DNA of 64,000 nt from Chryseobacterium jejuense (GCF_900100075.1 NZ_FNEG01000004.1:62001-126000); one strand, 5' to 3'. Counted from the first letter of the stretch, positions 1 to 8,642 are shown. Numbers and translations: made by a program. The notes: a model not told the origin generated them from the sequence alone.

Positions 1-617
1 AAATAACCATCAAGTAAGTTTTCCAACTTTGTAAGTAAATCATTATTCGCCTTTTTTCTCGTTAAAAACTGACGGTTATAGAAACGGTCACAGTATTTAA
101 GCAAAAGCTCAATATTGGAAACCAGCAGATCCTGTGTAAAACTATCCATATTCCCTTCAATTTCATTTCCAACGTTATGAATGATATCCATAACAGAGGT
201 TTCTTCTTTTTCTGAAAGGTGCAACGCCTCATTGGTCGCATAGGAAAAATAACCATAATCTTTAACCTGCGATGCTAAAGGATATCCCTGAAAGAAATCA
301 GGATGCACTACCAAAACAAAGCCCTTTACACCATTCAGAAGCACATCTTCAAATTGGAGTACCTGATGAGGGGCAATAAAATACATGATCCCTTCATCAA
401 AATCATAATACTGTTGTCCATATCTGCACTTACCTCCTGCACATTCCTTTTTCAATGCAATAACATAAAAATCTGTAGTAATTGCACTTAGAATCGTTTC
501 CGGTTCCAGATTGACATCATCAAAATTGAACACACTAATCAGTGGATTCGACGGTTTTTTCAATCCTAGAAACTGATGCAGGGCATTAATTGACGAAACC
601 TTTTCTGGAGTTTTCAT
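1..617 (-). CDS. AraC-family transcriptional regulator, 3' end cut by window edge
   Basis: The frame opens at an ATG at 617 (MKTPEKVSSINALHQFLGL) and stays open to the window edge, giving about 205 residues. These form the N-terminal sensor half of an AraC-type regulator: a cupin-like stretch (YGQQYYDFDEGIMYFIAPHQ) and then a helical linker (LLVSNIELLLKYCDRFYNRQ) that normally precedes the DNA-binding domain. The HTH itself lies outside the window, so the family call rests on the sensor half. The gene starts 31 bp after an SDR gene on the same strand and is probably the last gene of an operon with the SDR and the ADC-like gene, which it may control. Confidence 0.8.
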   Translation of the reverse strand, partial: MKTPEKVSSINALHQFLGLKKPSNPLISVFNFDDVNLEPETILSAITTDFYVIALKKECAGGKCRYGQQYYDFDEGIMYFIAPHQVLQFEDVLLNGVKGFVLVVHPDFFQGYPLASQVKDYGYFSYATNEALHLSEKEETSVMDIIHNVGNEIEGNMDSFTQDLLVSNIELLLKYCDRFYNRQFLTRKKANNDLLTKLENLLDGY

Positions 618-648
618 ATTTTGATTTTCTGATTTATACATAACTAAT

Positions 649-1593
649 TTACTGATTTTTTTTTATTGAAGTTTGTTCATTTCTGATTTGTTCAATCCCT
701 TCTCTGTAACTTGTTGTGTGAAATTCCGAAAAACGACTTCTGAATTTGGCATCCTCAAACAGATTATCACAAGCATACCTTGGCAGTAATTCCAATAATT
801 CAGTAAATACTGTACTGGATTGTGCTCCCTTTTGGAATATATATTCAGGTACTATTGTAAACTCAAATTCCTTTCCATAAATTTCAGATACCAGATTGAT
901 AAACTCGGCATAAGTAGGGTGACTATTATCCACGGGTAAATGCCATGTCTGCCCATATGCATCAGACGTATTTCCGATCAATGCCGTGGCACGGCTTGCA
1001 TCCGGTGTCCAGATCAGACTCCTTCTCTTATCTGTACTCAGTGGAATTTCAATGGTCTGCCCTTCTTTGATTTTATTAAAGATCATTGTATTGGTAATAC
1101 TCTGTGTCTTACCCGGACCATAAAACTCAGGAGCACGGCAAATTACCGCATCTATCTGTCCTGAGTTCATTTCCTCCAACAACATTGCTGTCATTTCTTC
1201 TCTTACCTTTCCCTTTCTGCCCACAGGGGCAAATTCAGTATCCTCGGTAAGAACTCTGCCATCCTGTGGATACATATACGTGTTATCAAAGAACACGAGC
1301 TTAGTTCCATTAATCTTGCATGCATCTATTACATTTCTGGTAATGAGAGAGAACTGCTCCTCCCAAAGAGATGTACTAATAGGCAATCCTAATGTGAAAT
1401 AAGCAATTTCACTGTCTTTTACAGCTTCAACCGCATTTTCTCTAATAGATAAGTCTACAAGAAAAACCTCATCGGTATCATTTACTTTTTGTGCATTTCT
1501 ACCAACAATCCGGATATCTGAGGTAAAGTTTCTCTTCAACTCTCTTGCCAGTTCTTCGCCTATTTGACCGTTAGCTCCCAATATTGTTTGCAT
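649..1593 (-). CDS. NAD(P)-dependent SDR / epimerase-like oxidoreductase
   Basis: 314 residues with a Rossmann dinucleotide motif at the very N-terminus (GANGQIGEELA, about residues 6-16). The segment RAPEFYGPG near the middle is typical of extended or atypical SDR epimerase-like proteins. A clean YxxxK catalytic pair is not obvious, so it may act as an NmrA-like or reductase-type member. It probably uses NAD(P)H on a small carbonyl or sugar substrate, which is unknown. It lies 30 bp downstream of the ADC-like gene and 31 bp upstream of the AraC gene, all on the minus strand, which suggests one transcript. Confidence 0.8.
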   Translation of the reverse strand: MQTILGANGQIGEELARELKRNFTSDIRIVGRNAQKVNDTDEVFLVDLSIRENAVEAVKDSEIAYFTLGLPISTSLWEEQFSLITRNVIDACKINGTKLVFFDNTYMYPQDGRVLTEDTEFAPVGRKGKVREEMTAMLLEEMNSGQIDAVICRAPEFYGPGKTQSITNTMIFNKIKEGQTIEIPLSTDKRRSLIWTPDASRATALIGNTSDAYGQTWHLPVDNSHPTYAEFINLVSEIYGKEFEFTIVPEYIFQKGAQSSTVFTELLELLPRYACDNLFEDAKFRSRFSEFHTTSYREGIEQIRNEQTSIKKNQ

Positions 1594-1622
1594 ATTACTT
1601 TACGTTTAATTCTTTACTATCT

Positions 1623-2693
1623 TTATTTAGATCTTTCTGTTAATTCAGGAGTATACAGTGCCGCCTGGAATTCCGGCTGATAATCATAACGCATTAGTTT
1701 ACCAAGATCCAATGATTTGATAAACATGGATAAAGGCCCATTGGTAAGATTGAGCTGTACGTCTTCCTTCTTTTTGCTGCTTGCTTTCTTAATCGCTCTG
1801 ACATCAGTATAACCGTGAGTCAGTTGGCCATTTCTATCCTTGTTAATAAAGTTTGAACGGACAATATCCGGTTGAACATCTCCAATTGCCAGTTTTTTTC
1901 CTCCCATCGAAAAATCCATTTTCCCGGACTCATCATAAAAGTCAAACTTCATCATCTCTCCTTGATCACTATATTTCATTGGAATCAACCATTTCGGCAG
2001 GTTATATCCCACTACCCCACGAACTCTCGCCAGTTCTGTGTCTACAGGAAGCTTCAGAACGTACCCCCAAAGATTTTTATTCTTAAGCTCCTTCATAAGG
2101 GAAAATACGCCCCAATTGGTGGAGTTTGGCTTCGTAGTTACAATAGAGATAGATAACTCATTATAGGAATCATTATCACAATAATGGTAAGCATATGCTG
2201 TGATTGCAACCAGGCCACGTCCAGGTGTAATTGAAATAGGTTTCACAATATCACGAACTTCTGCTGGGATTAGCTTTTTTAGCATTGTCATATCAGCAGT
2301 ATATATTGCCGTTATACTACTGTTACTATAATAGAAATTAGGAGAGTATGTTGTAAAGCCGACCTCCTTTTTCTGTTTTTGAATAGTTTTAAACCAGCTC
2401 AGATCAATTTCAGGCGCTTCTTTTTCAACTACTGACAAAGGTGGGTTTGAACGGAATCTGTCATAAAGTCCTCCTTTTAAAACAGGAACTTGGTGCCCCC
2501 CTAAATTGATGATTGTCTGGTTGGATTTGAGCGTGTCCATTTTACTATAATTTTTATTCCGTTCAGAAATTGAAACATTTTTGTCCGCAATCTGCGAGTT
2601 AAAAGAAATTGTGCCTTTTACATCGATAGCTGCCATACCATTGGAATACATACCCATACTGGCAGTTATAACTAACATTTTAAATGTGTTCAT
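1623..2693 (-). CDS. Exported acetoacetate decarboxylase-like protein
   Basis: 356 residues from the ATG at 2693 (MNTFKMLVITASMGMYSNGM), which gives a signal-peptide-like start; a longer frame from 2813 adds about 40 residues that do not look like a leader. The body (GFTTYSPNFYYSNSSITAIY, then EVRDIVKPISITPGRGLVAI and an ITAYAYHYCDNDSYNELSIS strand) resembles the acetoacetate decarboxylase superfamily fold. The catalytic lysine of true ADC was not identified, so decarboxylase activity is not claimed. It is the first gene of a likely operon with the SDR and AraC genes. Confidence 0.65.
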   Translation of the reverse strand: MNTFKMLVITASMGMYSNGMAAIDVKGTISFNSQIADKNVSISERNKNYSKMDTLKSNQTIINLGGHQVPVLKGGLYDRFRSNPPLSVVEKEAPEIDLSWFKTIQKQKKEVGFTTYSPNFYYSNSSITAIYTADMTMLKKLIPAEVRDIVKPISITPGRGLVAITAYAYHYCDNDSYNELSISIVTTKPNSTNWGVFSLMKELKNKNLWGYVLKLPVDTELARVRGVVGYNLPKWLIPMKYSDQGEMMKFDFYDESGKMDFSMGGKKLAIGDVQPDIVRSNFINKDRNGQLTHGYTDVRAIKKASSKKKEDVQLNLTNGPLSMFIKSLDLGKLMRYDYQPEFQAALYTPELTERSK

Positions 2694-2960
2694 ACTATAT
2701 TGTTTTAAGTATGACAAAGTTCTAAAGACTGGAAACAAACAGTGTATCCGAATTAAGGTAAGTTGTAACAGAATCTCCGATAAATAAAAATGTGTAAGCT
2801 CTAAAAAATTCAATACAAAATATTAAAAATTGTCAACAGGATTCAAATCAAAATAAAACAAACATAAACAACTAAATATCAATCATATAAGCACGAAAAA
2901 ACATTCAATATCTTTTAAAAATTGGTTCGATGTTCCAACCAGCAAGTTCACACAATAAAA
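2694..2960. other. Intergenic, no gene seen
   Basis: AT-rich spacer upstream of the ADC-like gene, presumably holding its promoter. Near 2930-2955 there is a short motif (ATGTTCCAACC...CAAG.TCACA) that recurs at 42507-42531, also just before a terminator. Short frames here are shadows. Confidence 0.5.
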
Positions 2961-2989
2961 AAAATCGTTACTTTTTAAGTAGCGATTTT
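2961..2989. terminator. Hairpin terminator, probably bidirectional
   Basis: A 13-bp stem (AAAATCGTTACTT / AAGTAGCGATTTT, one G-U) with a 3-nt loop, flanked by A and T runs on both sides. Confidence 0.7.
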
Positions 2990-3115
2990 TTTTATTATTA
3001 ACCATAATAGGATTAATTCCTGCTATACGATATAGTTCTGTAAATTTTTTCGGGTCAAGCGCAAAAGTTGGAGGGAACAATACAAAAGATAAAAAAAAGG
3101 ATTGGATAATAAAAA

Positions 3116-3139
3116 GCCACACGAAAAGATTCGTGCGGC
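3116..3139 (-). terminator. Intrinsic terminator after immunity-like gene
   Basis: Arms GCCACACGAA and TTCGTGCGGC with an AAGA loop, next to a run of A on the plus strand, so a U-tract on the minus transcript. It lies 20 bp past the stop of the gene ending at 3159. The stem core resembles the terminator at 6308-6327. Confidence 0.7.
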
Positions 3140-3158
3140 AGCGTGGGCAGAAGAAAAT

Positions 3159-3410
3159 CTAACTATCTTCTTTGTCTATTATTTTCATGATTTCTTTTGC
3201 CTTTTCCTCATCTATAAACACGCCAGGGGTTGGATCTGGATAATAGCTATTGAGTTGAGGAAATTCATGCCATTGTTCATTATAATAGGTTTCTCCTATC
3301 TCTCCTATTTGATCATAAACTACTCTTCTGTGAAGTTCTTTGCATCCTGCTTCATCATCATGAACATAAATAAAATCTATTATTCTGATTATTTCTTTTT
3401 CTTTATTCAT
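3159..3410 (-). CDS. Small hypothetical, immunity-like protein
   Basis: 83 residues, acidic, with no signal peptide or membrane segment (MNKEKEIIRIIDFIYVHDDE). I do not recognise the family. An immunity role is inferred from context: a broken toxin-like C-terminus ends 2 bp before its ATG, the gene is short and single, and it sits in a run of similar orphan genes. It has its own terminator at 3116-3139. Confidence 0.55.
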   Translation of the reverse strand: MNKEKEIIRIIDFIYVHDDEAGCKELHRRVVYDQIGEIGETYYNEQWHEFPQLNSYYPDPTPGVFIDEEKAKEIMKIIDKEDS

Positions 3411-3412
3411 TT

Positions 3413-3499
3413 TTAAATATTTCTAGACGACATCATTTGTACATCACGATATGCTACCTTTGTGGCTTGTTCATCTACATCTTTCGTGAAAATTGATTA
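3413..3499 (-). pseudogene. Remnant of a toxin-like C-terminus
   Basis: After an in-frame stop, about 28 codons read SIFTKDVDEQATKVAYRDVQ then MMSSRNI and stop, 2 bp before the ATG of the immunity-like gene at 3410. There is no start codon and no upstream coding body. The spacing is like that of polymorphic toxin tails and their immunity genes. The toxin family cannot be named from so little. Confidence 0.4.
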
Positions 3500-3504
3500 A
3501 AATT

Positions 3505-3654
3505 ATGAATAAAAAAAAACTATTAGAAAAGAAAGATTGGAAATACTCTGTTTTTGAAGAGGACGGCAATATTGAATTATCTGTTCCTATTCCCAATCCC
3601 AGCCCAGGATTTGATATCGTTTCTATTTCTTTATTTCCATTTAAATATAAATGA
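3505..3654 (+). CDS. Small ORF, possibly a truncated protein
   Basis: 49 codons from ATG: MNKKKLLEKKDWKYSVFEED, then a beta-strand and proline stretch (IELSVPIPNPSPGFDI) and an apparently unrelated end. The first 35 residues read like the start of a small soluble protein and the last dozen like out-of-frame sequence, so it may be a truncated immunity-type gene. Confidence 0.3.
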   Translation: MNKKKLLEKKDWKYSVFEEDGNIELSVPIPNPSPGFDIVSISLFPFKYK

Positions 3655-3765
3655 ACTATTTCTAAATTCATCTGCAGTTAAATGATATTGTAAATCATCT
3701 AAAATCGATTTCTATCTGACCTATTCTCATGGTCTTTTATTTTGTAATAGAAAAATAATATGCTT

Positions 3766-4404
3766 TTATTTATTTCCTATGGTTTGGGTAAAAATAACAT
3801 TACCTTTTTCATCTTTTATTCGGCTAATATCATATAAGTCATGATCATTAAAATAGGGTAATACTTTTTCTTTAATAAACACAGGTAGTTTCATGTATTT
3901 TTCCAAATCTTCTGTACGGGTCTGACTCATCGTTTCATATCCTCTATGTTCTTCTAAGTCATTTAATTCATCTATTTTTTCAGCTTCCTGTTTGTAGTTT
4001 TCATATTCTTCATCAGTAATAAAAAAGATGGTACTTTGATATCCATAATAAGTTTCCGGATCTGAAGAAATTGGGTTTTTAATTTCAGACTCTAATATTT
4101 TTACTTGCCCGGCCCATTCATTACAAGGTAAAATAATATAAGACTCCATAAGAAGCAATGCTTTGCAAATATCTTCAGCGGATTGTATCAAACGATAATC
4201 AATATAAGGAGGCCAAGATTTACTGATATTCTCAATTTCTGGTAAAAATAAAATTTCTGGAAAATGAAGACCTAAAGTTAGCTTGAAAATACCTTGCATT
4301 TTTTCTTGCCCAAAATCTTCTGCATAGAAGTGCAAATCATCTTGTTCATTTGTACTATCTGAATAATATAAGATATAATTAAACTCTTTTTTATAATTTT
4401 TCAT
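3766..4404 (-). CDS. Hypothetical protein, immunity-like context
   Basis: 212 residues, acidic and cytoplasmic-looking, rich in aromatic residues in the first half (EFNYILYYSDSTNEQDDLHF) and with a helical, charged stretch (YENYKQEAEKIDELNDLEEH) around residues 135-155. I do not recognise the family. It is a single gene among orphan immunity-like genes. A short frame upstream ends inside its first codons (WLQYEKL, stop), which could be the end of a lost toxin overlapping its immunity gene, but this is weak. Confidence 0.55.
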   Translation of the reverse strand: MKNYKKEFNYILYYSDSTNEQDDLHFYAEDFGQEKMQGIFKLTLGLHFPEILFLPEIENISKSWPPYIDYRLIQSAEDICKALLLMESYIILPCNEWAGQVKILESEIKNPISSDPETYYGYQSTIFFITDEEYENYKQEAEKIDELNDLEEHRGYETMSQTRTEDLEKYMKLPVFIKEKVLPYFNDHDLYDISRIKDEKGNVIFTQTIGNK

Positions 4405-4565
4405 ATTGCAACCAACTTAACACGTCATAAAAAATATTACTATTCATAATCAATTACTGAATATTCAGAGCATCATTAGTTTTTTAAGATATAATTATTG
4501 AGTTTAAATCAATACCGTTACTTGATACTAACCCATAAAAAACTTTTTGATTGAGTGACATCAAT

Positions 4566-4856
4566 TTAAATTTCTTTTAATTTCAATATTATATTTTGAC
4601 CTTTAAAATCTAATTGTTCTTTATCAAAAAAACCATTATAAGAAAAAGATCTATTTTTTGTTTCAATGTCACTTTTAGTTAATGGTAGATTTTCATTCTC
4701 AAATTCAATTGTATTAAAATAAAGATCATTAATAAAAATATCCCATTTTGATTTACCATGAATAAAATTATTAATATTTTCAGACTCGCCAGTAAAAAAT
4801 GTTTTACCAAAAGACATATTAAAAATGCCATTTAATTTCAAAATTTCTATTCTCAT
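4566..4856 (-). CDS. Probable immunity protein of a deaminase-type toxin remnant
   Basis: 96 residues, mainly beta-strand by eye (MRIEILKLNGIFNMSFGKTF), no membrane segment, family not recognised. Its ATG is 5 bp past the stop of a broken deaminase-like toxin tip (4862-5005), the usual order and spacing of a polymorphic toxin and its immunity gene. The function is inferred from this pairing. Confidence 0.55.
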   Translation of the reverse strand: MRIEILKLNGIFNMSFGKTFFTGESENINNFIHGKSKWDIFINDLYFNTIEFENENLPLTKSDIETKNRSFSYNGFFDKEQLDFKGQNIILKLKEI

Positions 4857-4861
4857 TTTTT

Positions 4862-5005
4862 TATCTTACATTATCTACTAAATTTATTTTAACATTCGGA
4901 AACATTTTGTTAAAATCATGTATTACTCCTTGGCAAGAAAGACATTAAGGAAGCTCTGATACTATTTTTATTTCCCCTTTTATATCGGGATATTTTTATG
5001 AAATT
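4862..5005 (-). pseudogene. Broken C-terminus of a deaminase-fold polymorphic toxin
   Basis: One frame reads KYPDIKGEIKIVSELP, a stop, then CLSCQGVIHDFNKMFPNV and a few more residues to the natural stop at 4862. The CxSC..VI..F...FPN pattern is the second half of the zinc-binding motif and the C-terminal strand of bacterial polymorphic-toxin deaminases. A second stop lies just upstream of KYP. No start codon, catalytic HAE-type motif or N-terminal body is left, so it is inactive. Confidence 0.6.
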
Positions 5006-5080
5006 TTTAGTAAATTCAGATTGCTTAATAGTGGTTTTTATATCTAAAAACCCGCTTTATTTCTAAAGCTGATAAACTAT

Positions 5081-5518
5081 TTAATCAATTGACAGATACA
5101 TCGGTTTGTTTTGTTGCAAACATTCTTCGGCTATGGTGACAATACGGTGAAAATCTTCGACCATACGACTTTTGGGACTTATCAGACTCAAATTCATATC
5201 ATATGATTTACCTTTCCAGACCAAAGTACAGCTTCGATATCTTCTACCACCAATGGGTTCTATAAAAAATAAAGTTTCATCTATTTGTTGCTCGAAAATT
5301 ACTTTTATTTGCTCAGTTTGCGCCTTACCCAACACAAAGTCCCGAAAAGTTTCTTCTACCTTATCTCCAACTACTGGCTTTAGCAAGTCTTTATAGAATG
5401 CCACAAGAGTGCTTGTACCCTCATTTACTCCAAAAAAACTATACTTTTCTTGATACGAAAAAGTTTCATTGTAATCTTTATCAAAAAAACTATCATTAGT
5501 TATTAATATTCTACTCAT
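5081..5518 (-). CDS. Hypothetical protein, immunity-like context
   Basis: 145 residues (MSRILITNDSFFDKDYNETF), soluble, with alternating strands and a conserved-looking FFIEPIGGRRYRSCTLVW stretch near residues 84-101. I do not recognise the family. It starts 17 bp after the end of a 61-codon ORF on the same strand. An immunity role is a guess from the neighbourhood. Confidence 0.5.
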   Translation of the reverse strand: MSRILITNDSFFDKDYNETFSYQEKYSFFGVNEGTSTLVAFYKDLLKPVVGDKVEETFRDFVLGKAQTEQIKVIFEQQIDETLFFIEPIGGRRYRSCTLVWKGKSYDMNLSLISPKSRMVEDFHRIVTIAEECLQQNKPMYLSID

Positions 5519-5535
5519 TTACTTTACAAATTTGA

Positions 5536-5721
5536 TTAATACTCTACTTCTTGAAACGTCATCATTACTTCTAATAAGTACTTCCGTAAAACTATTTTTT
5601 CATCCCTCATCCGTAAAACACTCAAAAGCAGACTGTTTGTAAGTTGTTTTGTATTATCTAATGTATTCCAAAAGTCTTTTAGGTTTACTAATTGTACACC
5701 ATACTCTGTATTATACTGCAT
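5536..5721 (-). CDS. Small ORF of unknown function
   Basis: 61 codons (MQYNTEYGVQLVNLKDFWNT), helical in the second half (LLLSVLRMRDEKIVLRKYLL). It may be a small immunity protein or a fragment of a longer one. It is placed between two better-supported genes on the same strand with short spacers, which is the main reason to keep it. Confidence 0.35.
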   Translation of the reverse strand: MQYNTEYGVQLVNLKDFWNTLDNTKQLTNSLLLSVLRMRDEKIVLRKYLLEVMMTFQEVEY

Positions 5722-5756
5722 CTGAAATCATTTTGATTAAGTCAAAGTAATTTAAA

Positions 5757-6026
5757 TTAAGATTTGAAATTTATGTAGAAAATACTATTGTCATTAAAAA
5801 AATTATCCAGCTCCTCAAAAGAACTAAAATTATGTACTTCATCTTTTGAATATGAAGATTCATCATATTGCAAGCCTTTTGGACATTCTTCCCAAGTCAA
5901 AATAATCTCATCATTATATAACCATACCTTTACTATGCCTGTATTTTCATTTTGTTCATTCTCATCGTAAATATAGTGGCATGTCTGGCCAGATTGAATT
6001 TTGGATATAAATTTTTCTTTCTTCAT
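5757..6026 (-). CDS. Small hypothetical, immunity-like protein
   Basis: 89 residues, strongly acidic (MKKEKFISKIQSGQTCHYIY, then a YDESSYSKDEVHNFSSFEEL stretch), predicted soluble. Family not recognised. A broken toxin-like frame ends upstream at 6051, 25 bp before its ATG, so it may be the orphaned partner. Confidence 0.5.
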   Translation of the reverse strand: MKKEKFISKIQSGQTCHYIYDENEQNENTGIVKVWLYNDEIILTWEECPKGLQYDESSYSKDEVHNFSSFEELDNFFNDNSIFYINFKS

Positions 6027-6050
6027 TTTTAAGTAAATTATATTTTTTGG

Positions 6051-6296
6051 TGTTTTTATATTCTAATGCACCTGAGTTCTATCATTACTCTTTGGAGTTA
6101 AAGATTCCTGTCCTTTTATTGGAAAATCTCCCTCCATTCACCTCCGGTTTCCTGCCAAATTTAGTAAATTACCTGGGGTTAATTCTTTTTCTAACTGTGA
6201 ATTCGCAATTAATTGTCTTGCTTTTTTGTTCGCTAAAATATATTTTTGAATCTTTCCCTCAATATCTTTAGAATCTTTTAACTTTTTGAGATGATT
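6051..6296 (-). pseudogene. Remnant of a toxin-like C-terminus
   Basis: The minus strand holds a coding-looking stretch, NHLKKLKDSKDIEGKIQKYI, then ANKKARQLIANSQLEKELTP and GNLLNLAGNRR, interrupted by a stop and resuming as MEGDFPIKGQESLTP to a stop near 6051. There is no start codon, and the upstream edge meets the terminator of the next gene. Amino-acid composition reads like a real protein, and the position just before a small gene suits a decayed toxin tail. Family unknown. Confidence 0.35.
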
Positions 6297-6307
6297 GAAA
6301 ATAAAAA

Positions 6308-6327
6308 CCGCACGATATATCGTGCGG
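6308..6327 (-). terminator. Intrinsic terminator after the gene ending at 6340
   Basis: A perfect inverted repeat (CCGCACGATA / TATCGTGCGG) followed on the minus transcript by a U-run, 13 bp past the stop codon. Confidence 0.75.
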
Positions 6328-6339
6328 CAGTGATACTAT

Positions 6340-6846
6340 TTACACACACTTATTTATATAGTTATCATAAGCTTGTAAATAACTTAAAATAGATTTTGCA
6401 ACAGTTTCATATGTGCCATCTTGCAATATGGGTATATACTGATCATATCCTAAATCTTCATACCATATATTTTCATCTTCTTCTCGAGGTGATACTTTAT
6501 CAATCACTTCTGTTTTACCTATTACTGCTGTTCCAGCTCTAAAAAAAAGAGCCCAATTCGTTAATCCCGCTGGTCTGCATTCTTCCAGTATTCTTGGAAT
6601 ATTACTATTAATTACACTCAACAAAAACACTTTTTCATTAATATTTTCTTTTACAGAGCCATTTCCATCTTCTGGAATTGTAAAACCTATTGGCAATAAA
6701 TAATATCCATCAAAATTAGGATCTACTTTATTTATAGTTTCTATTGGATGGCCCAAAACATTATTTAACCCTTGAATAAATTCATCCAAATTATCTACCC
6801 CTACTGGTTCAACATTTTCTATTTTTAATATTTTTACGGATATCAT
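6340..6846 (-). CDS. Hypothetical protein, immunity-like context
   Basis: 168 residues, soluble and acidic (MISVKILKIENVEPVGVDNL). It has several aromatic-acidic patches (ENIWYEDLGYDQYIPIL) and a helical C-terminus (ETVAKSILSYLQAYDNYI). I do not recognise the family. It is divergent from the HEAT-like gene at 7021 and carries its own terminator, so it is a single-gene unit. Confidence 0.5.
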   Translation of the reverse strand: MISVKILKIENVEPVGVDNLDEFIQGLNNVLGHPIETINKVDPNFDGYYLLPIGFTIPEDGNGSVKENINEKVFLLSVINSNIPRILEECRPAGLTNWALFFRAGTAVIGKTEVIDKVSPREEDENIWYEDLGYDQYIPILQDGTYETVAKSILSYLQAYDNYINKCV

Positions 6847-7020
6847 ATTTCTTTATTTTACAAATTTAACTTTTACTTCAATATTATAATTTATATATTA
6901 CCGAGCACTGTTGGGATGGTCATTTCTGTTGTAGGTTCTATTTTAGATGCAGTTGTTGTAGCAAAAATATCAGCTAAACTGGTGCAGTCAGGAAACTATA
7001 AAAAATTAACTACAAATATT

Positions 7021-7536
7021 ATGAATATAGAAAAAATGCAGCAATTACTTGAAAATGAATCAGACGGAAACAAATTATATGATTTACTAATAGATTGCGG
7101 AAAAAAATATCCTTGGACACCTCAGGAAAAAAATCAGTTAAAGAATATCATTATAAAAATATGTGACGATCCTAGCGAACAAGCACGCAGTGCATCCATC
7201 AGAGTTTTGTGCTTTTATTGGGAAATGGAAGAATTTAGAGATAAAGCTTGGGAAATGTTTTCTTACGATAAAGATGACGACACAAGATCTGATGCCCTGA
7301 TAAGTTGGGCAAACACATATCGTAAACAGAATAAAGCATCAGTTATGAAAACACTTTATTCAATTCTCGAAGATAAAAACACTGAAGTTAATATTAGGGA
7401 AACAGCTTACCGATCTATATTTTATGTATCTCCATTAACCGCTGAAAACAGACCAAATCAAATTTTAGATTGGGATCATTTTGATGAAAATGTAGATTGG
7501 AAGTTAATAGAAAAAATGATTTCAGAAGCACAATAA
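7021..7536 (+). CDS. HEAT-repeat-like hypothetical protein
   Basis: 171 residues from the ATG at 7021 (MNIEKMQQLLENESDGNKLY). The body is helical, with repeated helix pairs and the spacing of HEAT or ARM repeats (SEQARSASIRVLCFYWEMEE, DDTRSDALISWANTYRKQ, NIRETAYRSIFYVSP). The frame stays open upstream to 6916 and beyond with a hydrophobic stub (MVISVVGSILDAVVVAKISA), which may be the end of a lost toxin fused in frame, so I prefer the internal start. A peptide-binding or immunity role is an inference from fold and context. Confidence 0.55.
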   Translation: MNIEKMQQLLENESDGNKLYDLLIDCGKKYPWTPQEKNQLKNIIIKICDDPSEQARSASIRVLCFYWEMEEFRDKAWEMFSYDKDDDTRSDALISWANTYRKQNKASVMKTLYSILEDKNTEVNIRETAYRSIFYVSPLTAENRPNQILDWDHFDENVDWKLIEKMISEAQ

Positions 7537-7604
7537 TTTTAAATTAAAGCTTAAAGAACATATCCTTTAGTAAATTAATATATTAAATCTACACTCAAAA
7601 AAAT

Positions 7605-8228
7605 ATGATTTTCGCAACAGATTACTTTAACTATATCCCCAATGAACTGCCTGAGTTTAATTTAAAGTTACTTTTAAATATAGAAGATTTAAACAATTCT
7701 ATTTTTAATGAAGTGTTTACTATTCTCAAACCACATCAGCAAGAAGAATATATCACTTTTAAAGAGTCTGAAGAGGCCAAAAAGTACAGAAAAGAAAGAA
7801 ATACTCAATTACCTTATGTAGATTTTAGCAATTTACCGGAAATCTTTGACGATGTTTTATTGCAAAAAGTCATTCTGTATCAAAAAGAGGGAGAAATAGG
7901 CGGAGCGATATACGACTCGTTATCAGAAGATCACAAAGGACAAATTGCCCGTTTCAACTCAAAAATATTTGAAGAAGAAAAAGCCAAAAGACGAGCTTTA
8001 CTGTCTGACGAAGAAAAAAGAAAAGAAAAAGAATGGTGGGATAAATATGAAGCAGACCCCACACCTCGTTTTATGGGTAATATGGGAGAGCCTGCCAATG
8101 CAGATGAATATGTATTAAGATACGGAAGAAACCCCTTTACCGGAAAGCCTGAAACCATTGAAAGTTTTTATGAAAAGTATACTATTACTGAAACAGGAGA
8201 AATTGTTCCGAAAGAAAAGGATGAATAG
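7605..8228 (+). CDS. Hypothetical protein next to HEAT-like gene
   Basis: 207 residues, no signal peptide. A helical charged middle (EEEKAKRRALLSDEEKRKEK, about residues 124-143) is followed by a C-terminus with several Gly/Pro turns (RYGRNPFTGKPETI). Family not recognised. It follows the HEAT-like gene by 68 bp on the same strand and may share its transcript. Confidence 0.5.
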   Translation: MIFATDYFNYIPNELPEFNLKLLLNIEDLNNSIFNEVFTILKPHQQEEYITFKESEEAKKYRKERNTQLPYVDFSNLPEIFDDVLLQKVILYQKEGEIGGAIYDSLSEDHKGQIARFNSKIFEEEKAKRRALLSDEEKRKEKEWWDKYEADPTPRFMGNMGEPANADEYVLRYGRNPFTGKPETIESFYEKYTITETGEIVPKEKDE

Positions 8229-8250
8229 TACTTTATAAATAAGTTCTGAC

Positions 8251-8278
8251 GAGGCTGTTTTTACAATGAGATAGCCTC
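8251..8278 (+). terminator. Weak hairpin after 207-residue gene
   Basis: Arms GAGGCT and AGCCTC around a 16-nt loop, followed by ATTTTG. The stem is short and the T-run is broken. Confidence 0.35.
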
Positions 8279-8360
8279 ATTTTGTAAGTAAAAAAAGAAA
8301 TAGATGATGAAAGTTTTAATACCATTTTCAGAGAAAGTGAATTTAAGGTAAGAAACAGTT

Positions 8361-8640
8361 TCATTGAAAAGTATGTATACGAAGAGGGATTAGAAGTTCA
8401 GCATCGTTTAAAACTTCAATATCCTTTGGATTCTTTTCCATTATTCTGGTAATCGATTGTTCCACCATTCTCAAAGGTCCCAATGGACTTACTTCATTGT
8501 CGCTATGAAGGACAATTTTCATACCGGCAGCAATCGTTGAATCGCAAAGATCCAGTATTTCCGATTTTTCACCAAATATCACTTCCTTAAAAGCATATCC
8601 CAAGTAACCTACGTGCCCGATCAGGAAATTTGACGCCCCT
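8361..8640 (-). pseudogene. Internal fragment of a YtcJ-like amidohydrolase
   Basis: The frame reads GASNFLIGHVGYLGYAFKEV, then TIAAGMKIVLHSDNEVSPLG and PLRMVEQSITRIMEKNP before decaying. The HSDxxVSPLGPL pattern with a following helix is typical of the metal-dependent amidohydrolase family related to YtcJ (N-substituted formamide deformylase-like). Such proteins are about 550 residues; here only about 85 remain, with no start codon and no downstream region. Confidence 0.6.
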
Positions 8641-8642
8641 AT

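Noticed and set aside
1623..2813. Longer start for the ADC-like gene
   Set aside because: The 40 extra residues are not a signal peptide, while the internal ATG at 2693 gives one.
2883..3122. 79-codon minus-strand ORF with a hydrophobic start
   Set aside because: It runs through a terminator hairpin and has no coding support beyond an AT-rich signal-like start.
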